Position numbers and translations under genes: made by a program. The notes below the pieces were generated by a model. The model was not told the DNA's origin. It did no database searches and saw nothing but the letters and a program-made list of their open reading frames with translations. Source: Microseira wollei NIES-4236 (GTDB lineage Bacteria; Cyanobacteriota; Cyanobacteriia; Cyanobacteriales; Aerosakkonemataceae). From it: 61,081 bases of DNA. The DNA lies in NCBI RefSeq assembly GCF_020521235.1, contig NZ_BLAY01000042.1:1-61081 (forward strand), written 5' to 3'. Below are positions 43,598 through 52,140 of this stretch, piece after piece (positions within the stretch are counted from its first letter, which is position 1; the number at the start of each line of letters is the position of its first letter).

Positions 43598-44611
43598 ATG
43601 ACCCAAACATCCAACTCAGTCCCCCCTATTGTGGTTTTTGATATTGATGGCGTCGTGCGCGATGTGGGAGGGTCTTATCGGAGAGCGATCGCAGATACGG
43701 TAGAACATTTTACCAATAACGCTTATCGTCCTACGGTGGAAGACCTCGACCGCCTCAAGTCGGAAGGCATCTGGAATAATGATTGGGAAGCGTCGCAAGA
43801 GCTAGTTTATCGCTATTTTGAGGCGCAGGGACGGCAAAGAACGGATATTTCGCTCAATTACGACACTATGGTCGATTTTTTCCAATCCCGGTATCGCGGT
43901 GCAAATTGGGATGGTTATATCTGTTCCGAACCGTTACTGTTGCAACCAAGTTATTTAGAACATCTCACGAATGCGGGAATTCCCTGGGGTTTTTTTAGCG
44001 GCGCACCCCGCGACGAAGCGATGTACGTTCTATCACGACTCGGTTTAAACTCGCCAGTGTTAGTTGCAATGGAAGATGCACCGGGAAAACCCGATCCCAC
44101 AGGTTTGTTTGCTACTGTGCGTCAACTTGCGGAAGGGTCAGCGGTGATTGGGGTTGCACAGTCAAGGGATGATTCTTGTGGGGTGGGCATCTTGCCCGCC
44201 CCGGTAATTCAAGGGACGGGCGAGACGCCCATCCCACCACACCCAGGGACGGGCGAGACGCCCATCCCACCACACCCAGGGACGGGGGAGACGCCCATCC
44301 CACCACACCCAGGGACGGGCGAGACGCCCATCCCACAAAAAGATCAAAATCATCCCGTCAGTATGCAACGCCCGGTGATTTACGTAGGAGACACGGTGGC
44401 GGATATGTACGTGGTGGAAAAGGCGCGTCACTTGCAAGACAACCGCACCTGGATTGCTGTAGGAATTTTACCGCCCCACGTTCTGGAAACACCACTACGC
44501 CTGGATGCCTATACTGCCACTCTCCAGCAAGCGGGTGCTGCTATAGTTTTGGGCAATGTGGAGGAATTGACGCCAGCGAGAATTTACGGATTGCTCAATT
44601 TAGATTTATAG
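43598..44611 (+). CDS. HAD-superfamily hydrolase with an in-frame repeat insertion
   Basis: A 337-residue protein from the ATG at 43598. The HAD nucleophile motif is VVFDIDGVVRDVGGSYRRAI, motif II FFSGAPRD, motif III Lys in GKPDPT and motif IV VGDTVADMYV. It resembles the TIGR01548-type HAD group. Residues ~190-247, between motifs III and IV, are an insert: CGVGILPAPVIQ then GTGETPIPPHP repeated four times (11 residues, 33 bp). The insert is encoded by a palindromic repeat found elsewhere in intergenic DNA (46672-46700). The catalytic motifs are intact, so the loop may be tolerated. Confidence 0.85.
   Translation: MTQTSNSVPPIVVFDIDGVVRDVGGSYRRAIADTVEHFTNNAYRPTVEDLDRLKSEGIWNNDWEASQELVYRYFEAQGRQRTDISLNYDTMVDFFQSRYRGANWDGYICSEPLLLQPSYLEHLTNAGIPWGFFSGAPRDEAMYVLSRLGLNSPVLVAMEDAPGKPDPTGLFATVRQLAEGSAVIGVAQSRDDSCGVGILPAPVIQGTGETPIPPHPGTGETPIPPHPGTGETPIPPHPGTGETPIPQKDQNHPVSMQRPVIYVGDTVADMYVVEKARHLQDNRTWIAVGILPPHVLETPLRLDAYTATLQQAGAAIVLGNVEELTPARIYGLLNLDL
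44214..44336. repeat. Four tandem 33-bp repeats inside the HAD gene
   Basis: Units begin at 44214, 44247, 44280 and 44313 (last partial) and read GGACGGGCGAGACGCCCATC then CCACCACACCCAG. The preceding GTGGGGTGGGCATCTTGCCC is the other arm of the same palindromic repeat. The 33-bp period keeps the reading frame. Confidence 0.93.
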
Positions 44612-44929
44612 GCAGCGATGGCTCAAAAACCTGTGGAAAATACGGATAATTTTCTCGTTACCCCGTGTTTTTCCCTGGTAATAGACAGTACATCTGTTCT
44701 CGCATCCGGATTTTCCGCAGTTAAAAAGCTCGCTAGATAAAACTTTGTTGATTTCGCGAGATAATTATACATATAATAAAACAGCAACATCAAAATCTCT
44801 ATTTTGAGATATTGGTATAAATTTAAGATATTTTAGCGCGTTTTTTATTTGCTACGGGTGCAGGCTAAGCGACAAAACAATATCGCTCCTAGAAAACTAT
44901 TGCCCTGAAAGTGGTGTAGGTAAGGAAAC
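44612..44929. other. AT-rich gap, nothing assigned
   Basis: This stretch of about 320 bp has no gene. It contains a small inverted pair AATCTC ... GAGATATT near 44793-44813 and AT-rich sequence suited to a promoter (TATACATATAATAAAA near 44766). GTAAGGA at 44920-44926 is the ribosome site of the following kinase pseudogene. Confidence 0.4.
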
Positions 44930-45421
44930 ATGACAGACAATATTGCAATTGTGGCTGGATATGGCATCCTGAAGAAAATTGATTAAGGAACAAGAACATT
45001 AGTTTATCGAGGGATGCGCGATCGCGACCAAAAACCCGTCATCCTGAAACTGCTTAAAAACGAGTATCCCACATTCAACGAACTGGTACAATTTCCCAAT
45101 CAGTATGCAATTGCCAAAAACCTGGACATACCAGGAATTGTGAAACCTTTAGCCTTGGAAAAATATGGCAATGGTTGCTTGCTAGTGATGGAAGACTCTG
45201 GGGATGTTTCATTATCAGATTATCTGGCTAATTTAGGGGCAAAACAGTCAGAGAATAGCTTATCGGTTGATGAATTTCTGCCTATAGCGCTCCAGATTGC
45301 TAAAATTTTGTCAGGACTTTATGCAGAGCGAATCATTCACAAAGATATTAAACCCAGTAATATTCTGATTAACCCAGAAACGAAGCAGGTAAAACTGATT
45401 GACTTTGGCATCGCCTCGTTA
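44930..45421 (+). pseudogene. N-terminal piece of a large multidomain Ser/Thr kinase; nonsense codon plus MITE
   Basis: From the ATG at 44930 (AAGGAAAC upstream) the frame reads AGYGILKKID, an in-frame TAA (44984-44986), then GTRTLVYRGMRDRDQKPVIL and onward through HKDIKPSNILINPETKQVKL to IDFGIASL. This is the start of the large cyanobacterial kinase/ATPase/GAF/histidine kinase fusions, whose full length is well over 1500 residues. Directly after DFGIAS-Leu(TTA), MITE copy D begins and the rest of the gene is absent. It is dead twice over. Confidence 0.88.
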
Positions 45422-45573
45422 TATCATGTCCGCGAGAGATCAGTTGTGTATAGTTGATTGTGCGAAAAAGCGTTTTTTCTCCCCCATCCCCTTTGCTCCC
45501 CCATCCCCTTTGCTCTCCAAACGCAACCGATGCAACCGGACACGATATGATAACGAATCCACCGGACATGATA
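45422..45573. mobile_element. MITE, family 1, copy D, with a duplicated right end
   Basis: TATCATGTCC at 45422-45431 follows TTA (45419-45421), the Leu codon of the disrupted kinase. Two right ends follow: GGACACGATA (45538-45547) and GGACATGATA (45564-45573). The interior matches copy C. The kinase sequence does not resume after it, so a deletion or a second insertion removed the downstream gene. Confidence 0.85.
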
Positions 45574-45667
45574 TAACTAAAAGGGATAGCGATCGCTGGT
45601 TAGTTCAATGAATCATAATTCATAACTGCCATTACCAATTACCCATTCCCAATTACCCATTACCAAA

Positions 45668-46474
45668 CTATTGCAATTTCAGAAATTTCTCCAATGCTGC
45701 GACCATATTAGGAGGCCAACGGCGGATGTTTTTTACCCAATCTAGGTCTTTATAACGCGAGTCGAGTCCGACAGCAGCAACCCAGTTACTTTCTGCTTCT
45801 CCTTGCTTTCCTTCTACCCAAAGTGCAGCCGTGAGAGCAGCACGCACATCGGGGAACATGCTATATTTGCGGGCAATATTTTTCAACGTGCGAATCGCCT
45901 CTTGCGTTTGACCCGTTTGATACAATGCCAGGGCATAATTGGCTCTAGCAAAGGCGAAATTGGGGGCGATTTCTGTTGCTTTTTGGTAATCGGCTATCGC
46001 CTCCTCCCACTTCCCTAACCCCCCGCTTGCATTCCCCCGGTTATTATATGCCATTGCATCGTTGGGATTGATTTCCAAAACGCGATTATAGTCGGCAATT
46101 GCTTCTGAAAATTGTCCCAATCCTTCCAACGCCGCACCGCGATTCAGATAAGGATCTGGGGCGTTGGGGGCGAGTTCTATCGATTGATTGAAGTCTGCGA
46201 TCGCCTCTGACAATTTATTCTGACTAATTCTTGAATTTCCCCTGTTACTCCAAACCGCCGGATTCGTGGGAAATTTTTCTATTAACTGCGTCCAGTATGT
46301 TTCTGCTGTGGCAAAATCGCCTTTCTCCGTTGCATCGAAGGCTTTCTGTGCCAAGGCATCCCCTGCTTGCAACTCTGCTTCTGTAATTGTGGGGGGTGTT
46401 TGAGGTTGGGCGATCGCAGGCATTCCCCATACCAGCAGAATGCTGATTACTAAACTCAGAATTAAGCGAATCAT
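45668..46474 (-). CDS. Exported tetratricopeptide repeat protein
   Basis: A 268-residue protein with a signal peptide (~1-22, LILSLVISILLVWGMPAIAQ). About five TPR units follow: AFDATEKGDFATAETYWTQL, AVWSNRGNSRISQNKLSEAI, PYLNRGAALEGLGQFSEAIA, AYNNRGNASGGLGKWEEAIA and FARANYALALYQTGQTQEAI. The C-terminal ~60 residues (VGLDSRYKDLDWVKNIRRWP) are typical of a cyanobacterial lumenal or periplasmic TPR group. It probably scaffolds assembly of a membrane complex; the client is not evident. Confidence 0.85.
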   Translation of the reverse strand: MIRLILSLVISILLVWGMPAIAQPQTPPTITEAELQAGDALAQKAFDATEKGDFATAETYWTQLIEKFPTNPAVWSNRGNSRISQNKLSEAIADFNQSIELAPNAPDPYLNRGAALEGLGQFSEAIADYNRVLEINPNDAMAYNNRGNASGGLGKWEEAIADYQKATEIAPNFAFARANYALALYQTGQTQEAIRTLKNIARKYSMFPDVRAALTAALWVEGKQGEAESNWVAAVGLDSRYKDLDWVKNIRRWPPNMVAALEKFLKLQ

Positions 46475-46671
46475 TTATCAACTGCTGACTGTCAACTGCT
46501 TTGTTCTTATTTTCCCATATATTGTGGATTCGGTCAATCGATTTTAAATTTTATATTTGGGATTAAATAATTTATTTTTCCTCGCTCTTTGCCAAAGTTT
46601 AATTTTATCTATAACAGTGGTTGCGGTGCCGTACTCCGCCGCTAACGCCCCCTACATTTGCTGCAAAAACT

Positions 46672-46700
46672 CTTGTGGGGTGGGCATTCTGCCTGCCCTT
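46672..46700. repeat. Palindromic repeat GTGGGGTGGGCATTCTGCCTGCCC
   Basis: The same palindromic unit as the insert in the HAD gene at 44178-44200, here intergenic. The rest of 46475-46721 shows no gene. Confidence 0.6.
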
Positions 46701-46721
46701 GAATTGATTTTATTGATAAGT

Positions 46722-47759
46722 TTATTGTATGTTATTGACTTTAACCGGGATGCCTTCTTGATTGAGGGATGCGGTTAAAGCGGTGAGAATTTGAACGAGT
46801 TGAGTACCGATCCAACCAGAGGAAATCGAGTCAGGTTTGTTGTGAATCACACTCGAGAGGAAGCGAGCGCAAACTTGTTTGAGGGGTTCTGTTGGTTCGA
46901 GGTTTAACACTTCGCTGCGTTGATTAATTGGCATAAATTGGTCGCCTCTAATTTCAAAATTTCCGTGCTGAATTGTTAAAGGCGCATCGCCAGACATTTC
47001 GTCAAAAATTAAAGTGCCGTTGCTCCCTACCACTGCGAGACGCCGCTGTTTATCGGGGTTGAGCCAACATAGGTGAATCGTAGCTTGAAAGCCGCTTTTG
47101 TAAGTGAGGGTGACCCAGACTAAATCGTGTAAATTTTGCATGGGAGGATTGTTTTTATTTTCTTGCAGCCAAACTCTACCTGTAGCTTGCACTTGCATCG
47201 GAATTTCACCCAGCCAAGTGTTGAAAATGGCGATATCGTGAATCGCTAAATCCCACAAAGCGTCAACATCGTAACGCACGGGACCTAAGTTAGTCCGGGT
47301 GGCGTAGCCATAGCGCAAGTCTCCTAATATACCCGTTTCCAGAACAGTTTTGCCTCGCTCTACAGCTGGATTGAATAAATAGGTGTGGTCAACGAAGAGT
47401 TGACGCTGCTGTTTTTCGGCTAATCGACACAGTTCGATGCATTCGGCGGGGTCGAGGGTTAAAGGTTTTTCGGTGAAAACGTGGTAACCTTGCCCCAGGG
47501 CGTCGGCGATTAAACCGTAGTGGGTGGAAGCTGGAGTGGCGATCGCTACCGCATCGAGTCCGGGTAATTGTCGCACCGTTCCCCAGTCGGTTGTCAGAAC
47601 TACGGTATCGTTTAACTCAAAGCGCCCACGCAAATCTGCTAACCGATTCTCGTTTGAGTCTACCACGGCTACTAAAGTTGCTTGGGGATGTGCCAAAAAG
47701 TTTCGCACTAAGTGTACTCCCCAACGTCCAGCCCCCAATACAGCGATTTTTATGGTCAT
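46722..47759 (-). CDS. Gfo/Idh/MocA-family NAD(P)-dependent oxidoreductase
   Basis: A 345-residue oxidoreductase. The N-terminal Rossmann domain has KIAVLGAGRWGVHLVRNF, VVDSNENRLADL, VAIATPASTHYGLIADAL and the catalytic-domain EKP motif (FTEKPLTLDP). The C-terminal domain has WDLAIHDIAIFNTWLGEIP, with the conserved His-Asp. Such enzymes act on sugars or sugar nucleotides, often for polysaccharide synthesis; the substrate is unknown. The start lies against a long GCTAATT repeat tract separating it from rnc. Confidence 0.88.
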   Translation of the reverse strand: MTIKIAVLGAGRWGVHLVRNFLAHPQATLVAVVDSNENRLADLRGRFELNDTVVLTTDWGTVRQLPGLDAVAIATPASTHYGLIADALGQGYHVFTEKPLTLDPAECIELCRLAEKQQRQLFVDHTYLFNPAVERGKTVLETGILGDLRYGYATRTNLGPVRYDVDALWDLAIHDIAIFNTWLGEIPMQVQATGRVWLQENKNNPPMQNLHDLVWVTLTYKSGFQATIHLCWLNPDKQRRLAVVGSNGTLIFDEMSGDAPLTIQHGNFEIRGDQFMPINQRSEVLNLEPTEPLKQVCARFLSSVIHNKPDSISSGWIGTQLVQILTALTASLNQEGIPVKVNNIQ

Positions 47760-47935
47760 TGCTAATTGCTAATTGCTAATTGCTAATTGCTAATTGTTAA
47801 TTGCTAATTGTAATAGCTAATTGCTCATTGTTAATGGCTAATTGCTAATTGTAACGGCTAGCCATTAGCCATTAGCCATTACCCATTAGCCATTAGCCAT
47901 TAGCTATTAGCCATTAGCCATTAGCTTTACTTGTT
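47760..47935. repeat. Long STRR tract (GCTAATT and AGCCATT units)
   Basis: About 175 bp made of TGCTAAT units followed by the inverted type TAGCCAT units, so the transcript could fold into a long hairpin. The right end is translated as the last residues of RNase III (KLMANG). Confidence 0.9.
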
Positions 47936-48626
47936 CAAAAGCTTGTTTAGCGGCGGCTTGTTCGGCAGCTTTTTTCGATCCTCCTGTTCCTTCTCCCCAG
48001 GGTTTTCCCAAGATTTTAACAACGGCTGCGAACATGATGGAACTCCCCCGCATCGGCTTTAATTCTGTCACTTCATATTCTGGCAAAACTTTGTAAGCGC
48101 TTTGGGTAAATTCCTGAAGCGCGGCTTTATAGTTCTGCAAAGCTGGATCGGTGCGAATTTGTGCGGCTAATTGCTGGAAGTGAGTATCTAACCAGGGACG
48201 GACTAATTCTAAGGTGTGGGTGCTGAGGAAAAACGCCCCCAAGACGGCTTCTAAGGCGTCTGCTAAGCGCGATTCCCGTCCGGCGGTGTCAAAGGCGGCA
48301 CTTTTATCCATTAGTAGGTATCGCTCTAAGCCGTAACTTTCTGCAATTTGTGACAGCGTGCGATCGCTGACCAAATTCGCCCTGATTTCGGAAAACTCCC
48401 CTACCGAAGAGTTAGGATAAGTTTCCCATAAAAATTGTGAAGCAGCCAACCGCACGACTGCATCTCCCACAAATTCCAGTTGTTCGTAGTTTGCTTCGGG
48501 GGAGAATGTAGGATGAGTCAGCGCCAAGTCCAAAAGTTGCCACTTTACTTTTGCTGTTTCAGGAAGTCCGAGTTTTTGAACTAAGACTTCCAGTTGGTTT
48601 TGGCGGCGGGGATATCGGAGATTCAT
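47907..48626 (-). CDS. rnc: Ribonuclease III
   Basis: A 239-residue double-strand-specific endoribonuclease that matures rRNA and other structured RNAs. The catalytic RNase III domain (~25-150) has YEQLEFVGDAVVRLAASQFL (signature with catalytic Glu/Asp) and DALEAVLGAFFL. The double-strand RNA-binding domain (~160-232) has YKAALQEFTQ, YEVTEL and GTGGSKKAAEQAAAKQAF. The final residues come from the STRR tract. The start overlaps the upstream DICT-GAF gene by 68 bp on the same strand; a later start is possible, but the conserved N-terminus argues for an early one. Confidence 0.94.
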   Translation of the reverse strand: MNLRYPRRQNQLEVLVQKLGLPETAKVKWQLLDLALTHPTFSPEANYEQLEFVGDAVVRLAASQFLWETYPNSSVGEFSEIRANLVSDRTLSQIAESYGLERYLLMDKSAAFDTAGRESRLADALEAVLGAFFLSTHTLELVRPWLDTHFQQLAAQIRTDPALQNYKAALQEFTQSAYKVLPEYEVTELKPMRGSSIMFAAVVKILGKPWGEGTGGSKKAAEQAAAKQAFEQVKLMANG

Positions 48627-49896
48627 TGAAGTCAGGCGGATCTTTGGGTTCCCAAATTGTTTTGGTTACTTCAGTGTACAGCCCCTCGACCTCTGCCATC
48701 AGTTCTTGTTGCATCGGTAACATATGGGTTTGGTCGTGTAATTTTTGCTGCAAGTACAGCAACCTTGCCATTGGCTGGCGTAACTTGGTTAGCATTTGTT
48801 CCAGTTGTCTGGCGCGACGCATTTGCAAAACTATGTCGCCGCTGACTTGAGCCTTTTGCTCGATGATAACTGCTAGCCCAGTTGCAATCGCCATCACTGT
48901 TTTACCGTCTTCAGAATTCCATGCGTCAGGCGTTTTGCTACCTACGGTGACGACGCCATAAACGCGGCGACGCCCTTGAATCGGTGCTGATACAAGGCTC
49001 ACCGCTTCCGGCATCAGGACTTCTTTTTGACCAGTTTGCACCACATTGGCAATTGAGATTAATTTACTTTGATTGAGAGCTTGACCGCTAGCTCCAACTC
49101 CCAAAGATGATAGGCGCTGCTTGCCGGTACTGAGCTTACCATCCAAGCAAAAAATCATGAACTTATCGCCTTGCAGATTGAGAGCAATCGCGGCGTTACT
49201 GGCGCCGAATATCGTCGATAAAATCCGCACCGCGTCTTGCAATATACAAGGCAACGGCTGATGCTGTAACAGGATGGCAGAAAATTCGTGCAACGTTGAA
49301 AGCTGCATCAAACGTCGGTGGCTTTCTATTTCTGCTGCTTCCAATTGCTCTAACAGGCGTTTGTTCAATTCCGCAATATGTGCGTTTTGCTGCATGTAGT
49401 TCCGCGTTTGTACTGGCTGATACTCCCGACCTGCGATTTGCGAAACCAACAGCGAGACTCGCTCGACCATTTGTCGATTGTAGAACCACCCGCCGTCAAA
49501 GTTCTGTTCCCTAGGCAATCCGTTGCTGGTTTCGACGGAAGTTGCTACCATCCCTGCCCAAAAATCGGGTGAATTTACTACTACAAATCGTTCTCTTTCT
49601 AGCACCGACCCCGGTTCTATTGGTATAAAATTTATCCCTTTAATTAAGGGTGCCCCAATGTCGGGGACGCCAAATGCTAAAACTTGCTTGCACGTTGCCC
49701 CTAAGCGGGTATATTTTTCTTTTTGAGCGACAAACTCGGAGAACCGCTCTAAGCCAACAAAAAGATCGACGGCGAGTTGGTGGTTGAGTACTTGCTCAAT
49801 CAGCAAATTACTCATCGCGTTCGCAGTGGTGATGGTGCGAACGCTGCGCCAATTTTCATACTGGCTAGCAATTGAACCAAACAAAGATATTTCCAC
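48559..49896 (-). CDS. DICT-GAF sensory protein
   Basis: A 445-residue cytoplasmic protein. Residues ~30-155 resemble the DICT sensory domain (VDLFVGLERFSEFVAQKEKY, LAFGVPDIGAPLIKGINFIP, FDGGWFYNRQMVERV). A coiled segment (~170-205) leads to a GAF-like domain (~210-355, AVRILSTIFGASNAAIALNL and SLVSAPIQGRRRVYGVVTVG) and a C-terminal helix region (QMRRARQLEQMLTKLRQPMA) with a Pro/Ser tail. No output enzymatic domain is present, so it may act by binding a partner kinase. DICT domains are often linked to light or nucleotide signalling. It overlaps rnc. Confidence 0.8.
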   Translation of the reverse strand: MEISLFGSIASQYENWRSVRTITTANAMSNLLIEQVLNHQLAVDLFVGLERFSEFVAQKEKYTRLGATCKQVLAFGVPDIGAPLIKGINFIPIEPGSVLERERFVVVNSPDFWAGMVATSVETSNGLPREQNFDGGWFYNRQMVERVSLLVSQIAGREYQPVQTRNYMQQNAHIAELNKRLLEQLEAAEIESHRRLMQLSTLHEFSAILLQHQPLPCILQDAVRILSTIFGASNAAIALNLQGDKFMIFCLDGKLSTGKQRLSSLGVGASGQALNQSKLISIANVVQTGQKEVLMPEAVSLVSAPIQGRRRVYGVVTVGSKTPDAWNSEDGKTVMAIATGLAVIIEQKAQVSGDIVLQMRRARQLEQMLTKLRQPMARLLYLQQKLHDQTHMLPMQQELMAEVEGLYTEVTKTIWEPKDPPDFNESPISPPPKPTGSLSSKTRTS

Positions 49897-50296
49897 AATT
49901 ATGTCACCCTGATTAATTTTATCCTTGAGGTTTCTGCCAAGCTAGAACCGAGGCTTGCACGTCTAGCTTTAGGGTAGCAGGTCTTAGGTATTTTCTCGTT
50001 TTAACAACCAAGCCGGTACGAGTGGTGAAACCCTTCGCCTGGATTGAGCTTGTGCTTTTTCGCTTGGTTGCTAAATTTTGAGTTGATTGCGAGCGCCAAG
50101 GTTGGGATTAGCCAACCCGTTTGATTTCACCCCTAGCGCTTTCAGTTGAGCTTGAAGATTTATTCCCCTCGATCGCTGTAATTTTTTTGACAAATTATAG
50201 ATTTATTTCCTGAAAAATACGGACACAAGATTGTTATAACAAGTTAATTTGTGCAAAGAATAATAACAATAATTAATTTGGACAAAATTAAACTCC

Positions 50297-50413
50297 TAGA
50301 AACCGGGTTTCTGCCTAGATCTCCGATTTTGCCAAGAAACCCGGTTTCTTTGCGAGAAACCGAGTTTCTGCCTAGCTCTGGGATTTGGCGCAGAAACCCG
50401 GTTTCTTTGCGTA
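50297..50413. repeat. Hairpin repeats GAAACCGGGTTTCT / AGAAACCCGGTTTC
   Basis: Four copies of the GAAACC(C/G)GGTTTCT core, alternating in orientation, each a near palindrome, separated by TGCCTAG(A/C)TCTCCG-type linkers. The same core is inside the family 2 MITE at 55.6 kb. The rest of 49897-50428 holds no gene; 49950-50130 is a mixed segment with no feature I can name. Confidence 0.75.
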
Positions 50414-50428
50414 ATTCCTCTAAAAAAA

Positions 50429-50886
50429 AGAGAGTAGGACATAAGCCGGGTTCTGTTCTCTTTGGTTGCGGTGCAGCCAAAAAGGGCGGTTATCTATCTG
50501 GGACGCCTGTTACCAGACGCCTCTTGCGGTTCTTAGGGGCAAGCCCCTACAACGGAACTGGGAAAAGACCAACCATTGTTCCTCCGACCTTGCTCCCAAC
50601 CGGGGTTTACCGAGCCAGCGCCTCTCGACGCTGCTGGTGCGCTCTTACCGCACCTTTGCACCCTTACCGGGAATGGGTAATTGATAATTGGTAATTGGTA
50701 ATTGGTGTTTTTTGCCGATTCTCTATTACCCATTAGCCATTAGCTATTCCCGGCGGTATGTTTCTGTGGCACTATCCTCGCGATCGCTCGCACTGGGCGT
50801 TACCCAGCAAGTTTGGTCTTTCGGGAGCCCGGACTTTCCTCAGACTGGCTAAGAGCCAGTCCGCAACCACCTGCGCCTGCTCTCTG
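50429..50886 (-). ncRNA. rnpB: RNase P RNA (cyanobacterial type A), with an STRR insertion
   Basis: Read on the minus strand, it starts AGAGAGCAGGCGCAGGTGG, has GAGGAAAGTCCGGGCTCCCG (universal P4/CR-I region), GCGATAGTGCCACAGAAAC-like CR-II/III (GGATAGTGCCACAGAAACAT), and ends ACAGAACCCGGCTTATGTCC with pairing back to P4. It is followed by a T8 run. About 77 nt of GGTAATTGGTAATTG-type repeats (50673-50749) are inserted in the P12-region part. Without the insert the RNA is about 380 nt, a normal size. It matures tRNA 5' ends. Confidence 0.96.
50673..50749. repeat. STRR insertion inside rnpB
   Basis: GGGTAATTGATAATTGGTAA units on one side and TACCCATTAGCCATTAGC on the other are partly complementary, so the insert extends a helix (probably P12) instead of breaking the core. 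STRR sequences inside rnpB are known from some filamentous cyanobacteria. Confidence 0.85.
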
Positions 50887-50914
50887 GGATCTAGTTTAGT
50901 CGTTATCGAAGCGG

Positions 50915-52093
50915 TTAATCGTCCTTGAGCGTAGAATAATTCTCAAACCAGCCGCGTCGCCAGAAAAAGACAACTAAACCAGCAGCCGTCGCTATCATCG
51001 TTGCCCAACAAAGGGGATATCCCCAATACCAGTTTAGTTCTGGCATATTCCAGGGAGATTTTTCCGTATTAAAGTTCATTCCGTACACCCCGGCAATAAA
51101 CGTCAGCGGGATAAAAATAGACGAAATCACGGTTAGCAACTTCATAATTTCGTTCATTTTGTTGCTAATCGAGGATAAGTAGACATCCATCAAACCCGAA
51201 CTGAGTTCCCGATAAGTCTCGACAATATCCATCACTTGAACGGCGTGATCGTAGCAGTCTCGCAGGTAAATTCGCACATCAGGACTGATTAAATCGCTGC
51301 CATCGCGGATCAAGGAATTGAGCGCATCTCGCTGGGGCCAAATAGCGCGGCGCAGCGCTAGCAATTCTCGGCGAATTTGATAAATTTTTTCTAAAGTGCG
51401 CCGCGTGGGTTGGGTGACCACTTCATCTTCTAGCTGATCAATTTGTTCGCCGTAGGCTTCCAGGACGGGGAAATAACCATCGATGATAGAATCTATCAAG
51501 CTGTAGGCTAGATAATCTGCACCTCGCTTGCGGATAATGCCTTTGTCGTGACGAATGCGATCGCGCACGGGTTGAAAGCAATCTTGCTCTGGTTCTTCCT
51601 GCACCGTGAGCAAATAATGTTTCCCCAATACAAAACTAACTTGCTCGCTGTGGAAGCCAATTCCCTTCTCTTTGGGGATGACCATCCGCGCAATAATCAC
51701 CAGTTGATCTTCATGATCTTCTACTTTAGGTCGCTGAGGTACGTTGACCACATCTTCCAAAACCAGGGGATGTAAATCAAACACTTTCTCCATTCGCCGC
51801 CAAGTGCTTTCGTTTCCTAACCCCATGACATCCACCCAAGAAACCGACTCGCTGTCTAGGTAGGGGGCGCAAGCTGCTGGCGAATCAAGTACAACTCGGC
51901 TGGCTTTGGTTTCGTTGTAGTCAATTAACACAATTGTCGGAGGTAAGGCATCTTCCTCAAGGTCTAGCGTCCCCGGTATCGTCCCCGGTTCGTCGTAGTA
52001 CTCAACAAAGTCCTCAGCGGCTGACTCTTCTTCCTCTTCTACTTGTTCGGGTTCTAGAGCTAACTCGGAAGCTGCCAATCTTCTTTCCATCAT
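50915..52093 (-). CDS. corA: CorA-family magnesium/cobalt transporter
   Basis: A 392-residue CorA channel. A long acidic N-terminal extension (~1-50, EEEEESAAEDFVEYYDE) precedes the cytoplasmic funnel domain (SWVDVMGLGNESTWRRMEKV, LHPLVLEDVVNVPQRPKVED, VSFVLGKHYLLTVQEEPE). Two C-terminal membrane helices (~330-350 and ~362-383) flank the selectivity motif GMN in GVYGMNF. It forms a pentamer for Mg2+ uptake. The extension is more acidic than in most relatives and the first ATG pair is uncertain; a later start is possible. Confidence 0.93.
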   Translation of the reverse strand: MMERRLAASELALEPEQVEEEEESAAEDFVEYYDEPGTIPGTLDLEEDALPPTIVLIDYNETKASRVVLDSPAACAPYLDSESVSWVDVMGLGNESTWRRMEKVFDLHPLVLEDVVNVPQRPKVEDHEDQLVIIARMVIPKEKGIGFHSEQVSFVLGKHYLLTVQEEPEQDCFQPVRDRIRHDKGIIRKRGADYLAYSLIDSIIDGYFPVLEAYGEQIDQLEDEVVTQPTRRTLEKIYQIRRELLALRRAIWPQRDALNSLIRDGSDLISPDVRIYLRDCYDHAVQVMDIVETYRELSSGLMDVYLSSISNKMNEIMKLLTVISSIFIPLTFIAGVYGMNFNTEKSPWNMPELNWYWGYPLCWATMIATAAGLVVFFWRRGWFENYSTLKDD

Positions 52094-52140
52094 GCTAATC
52101 TACCTCGTTTTGTCGTTTTTACTACATCTTTAACTAATTT

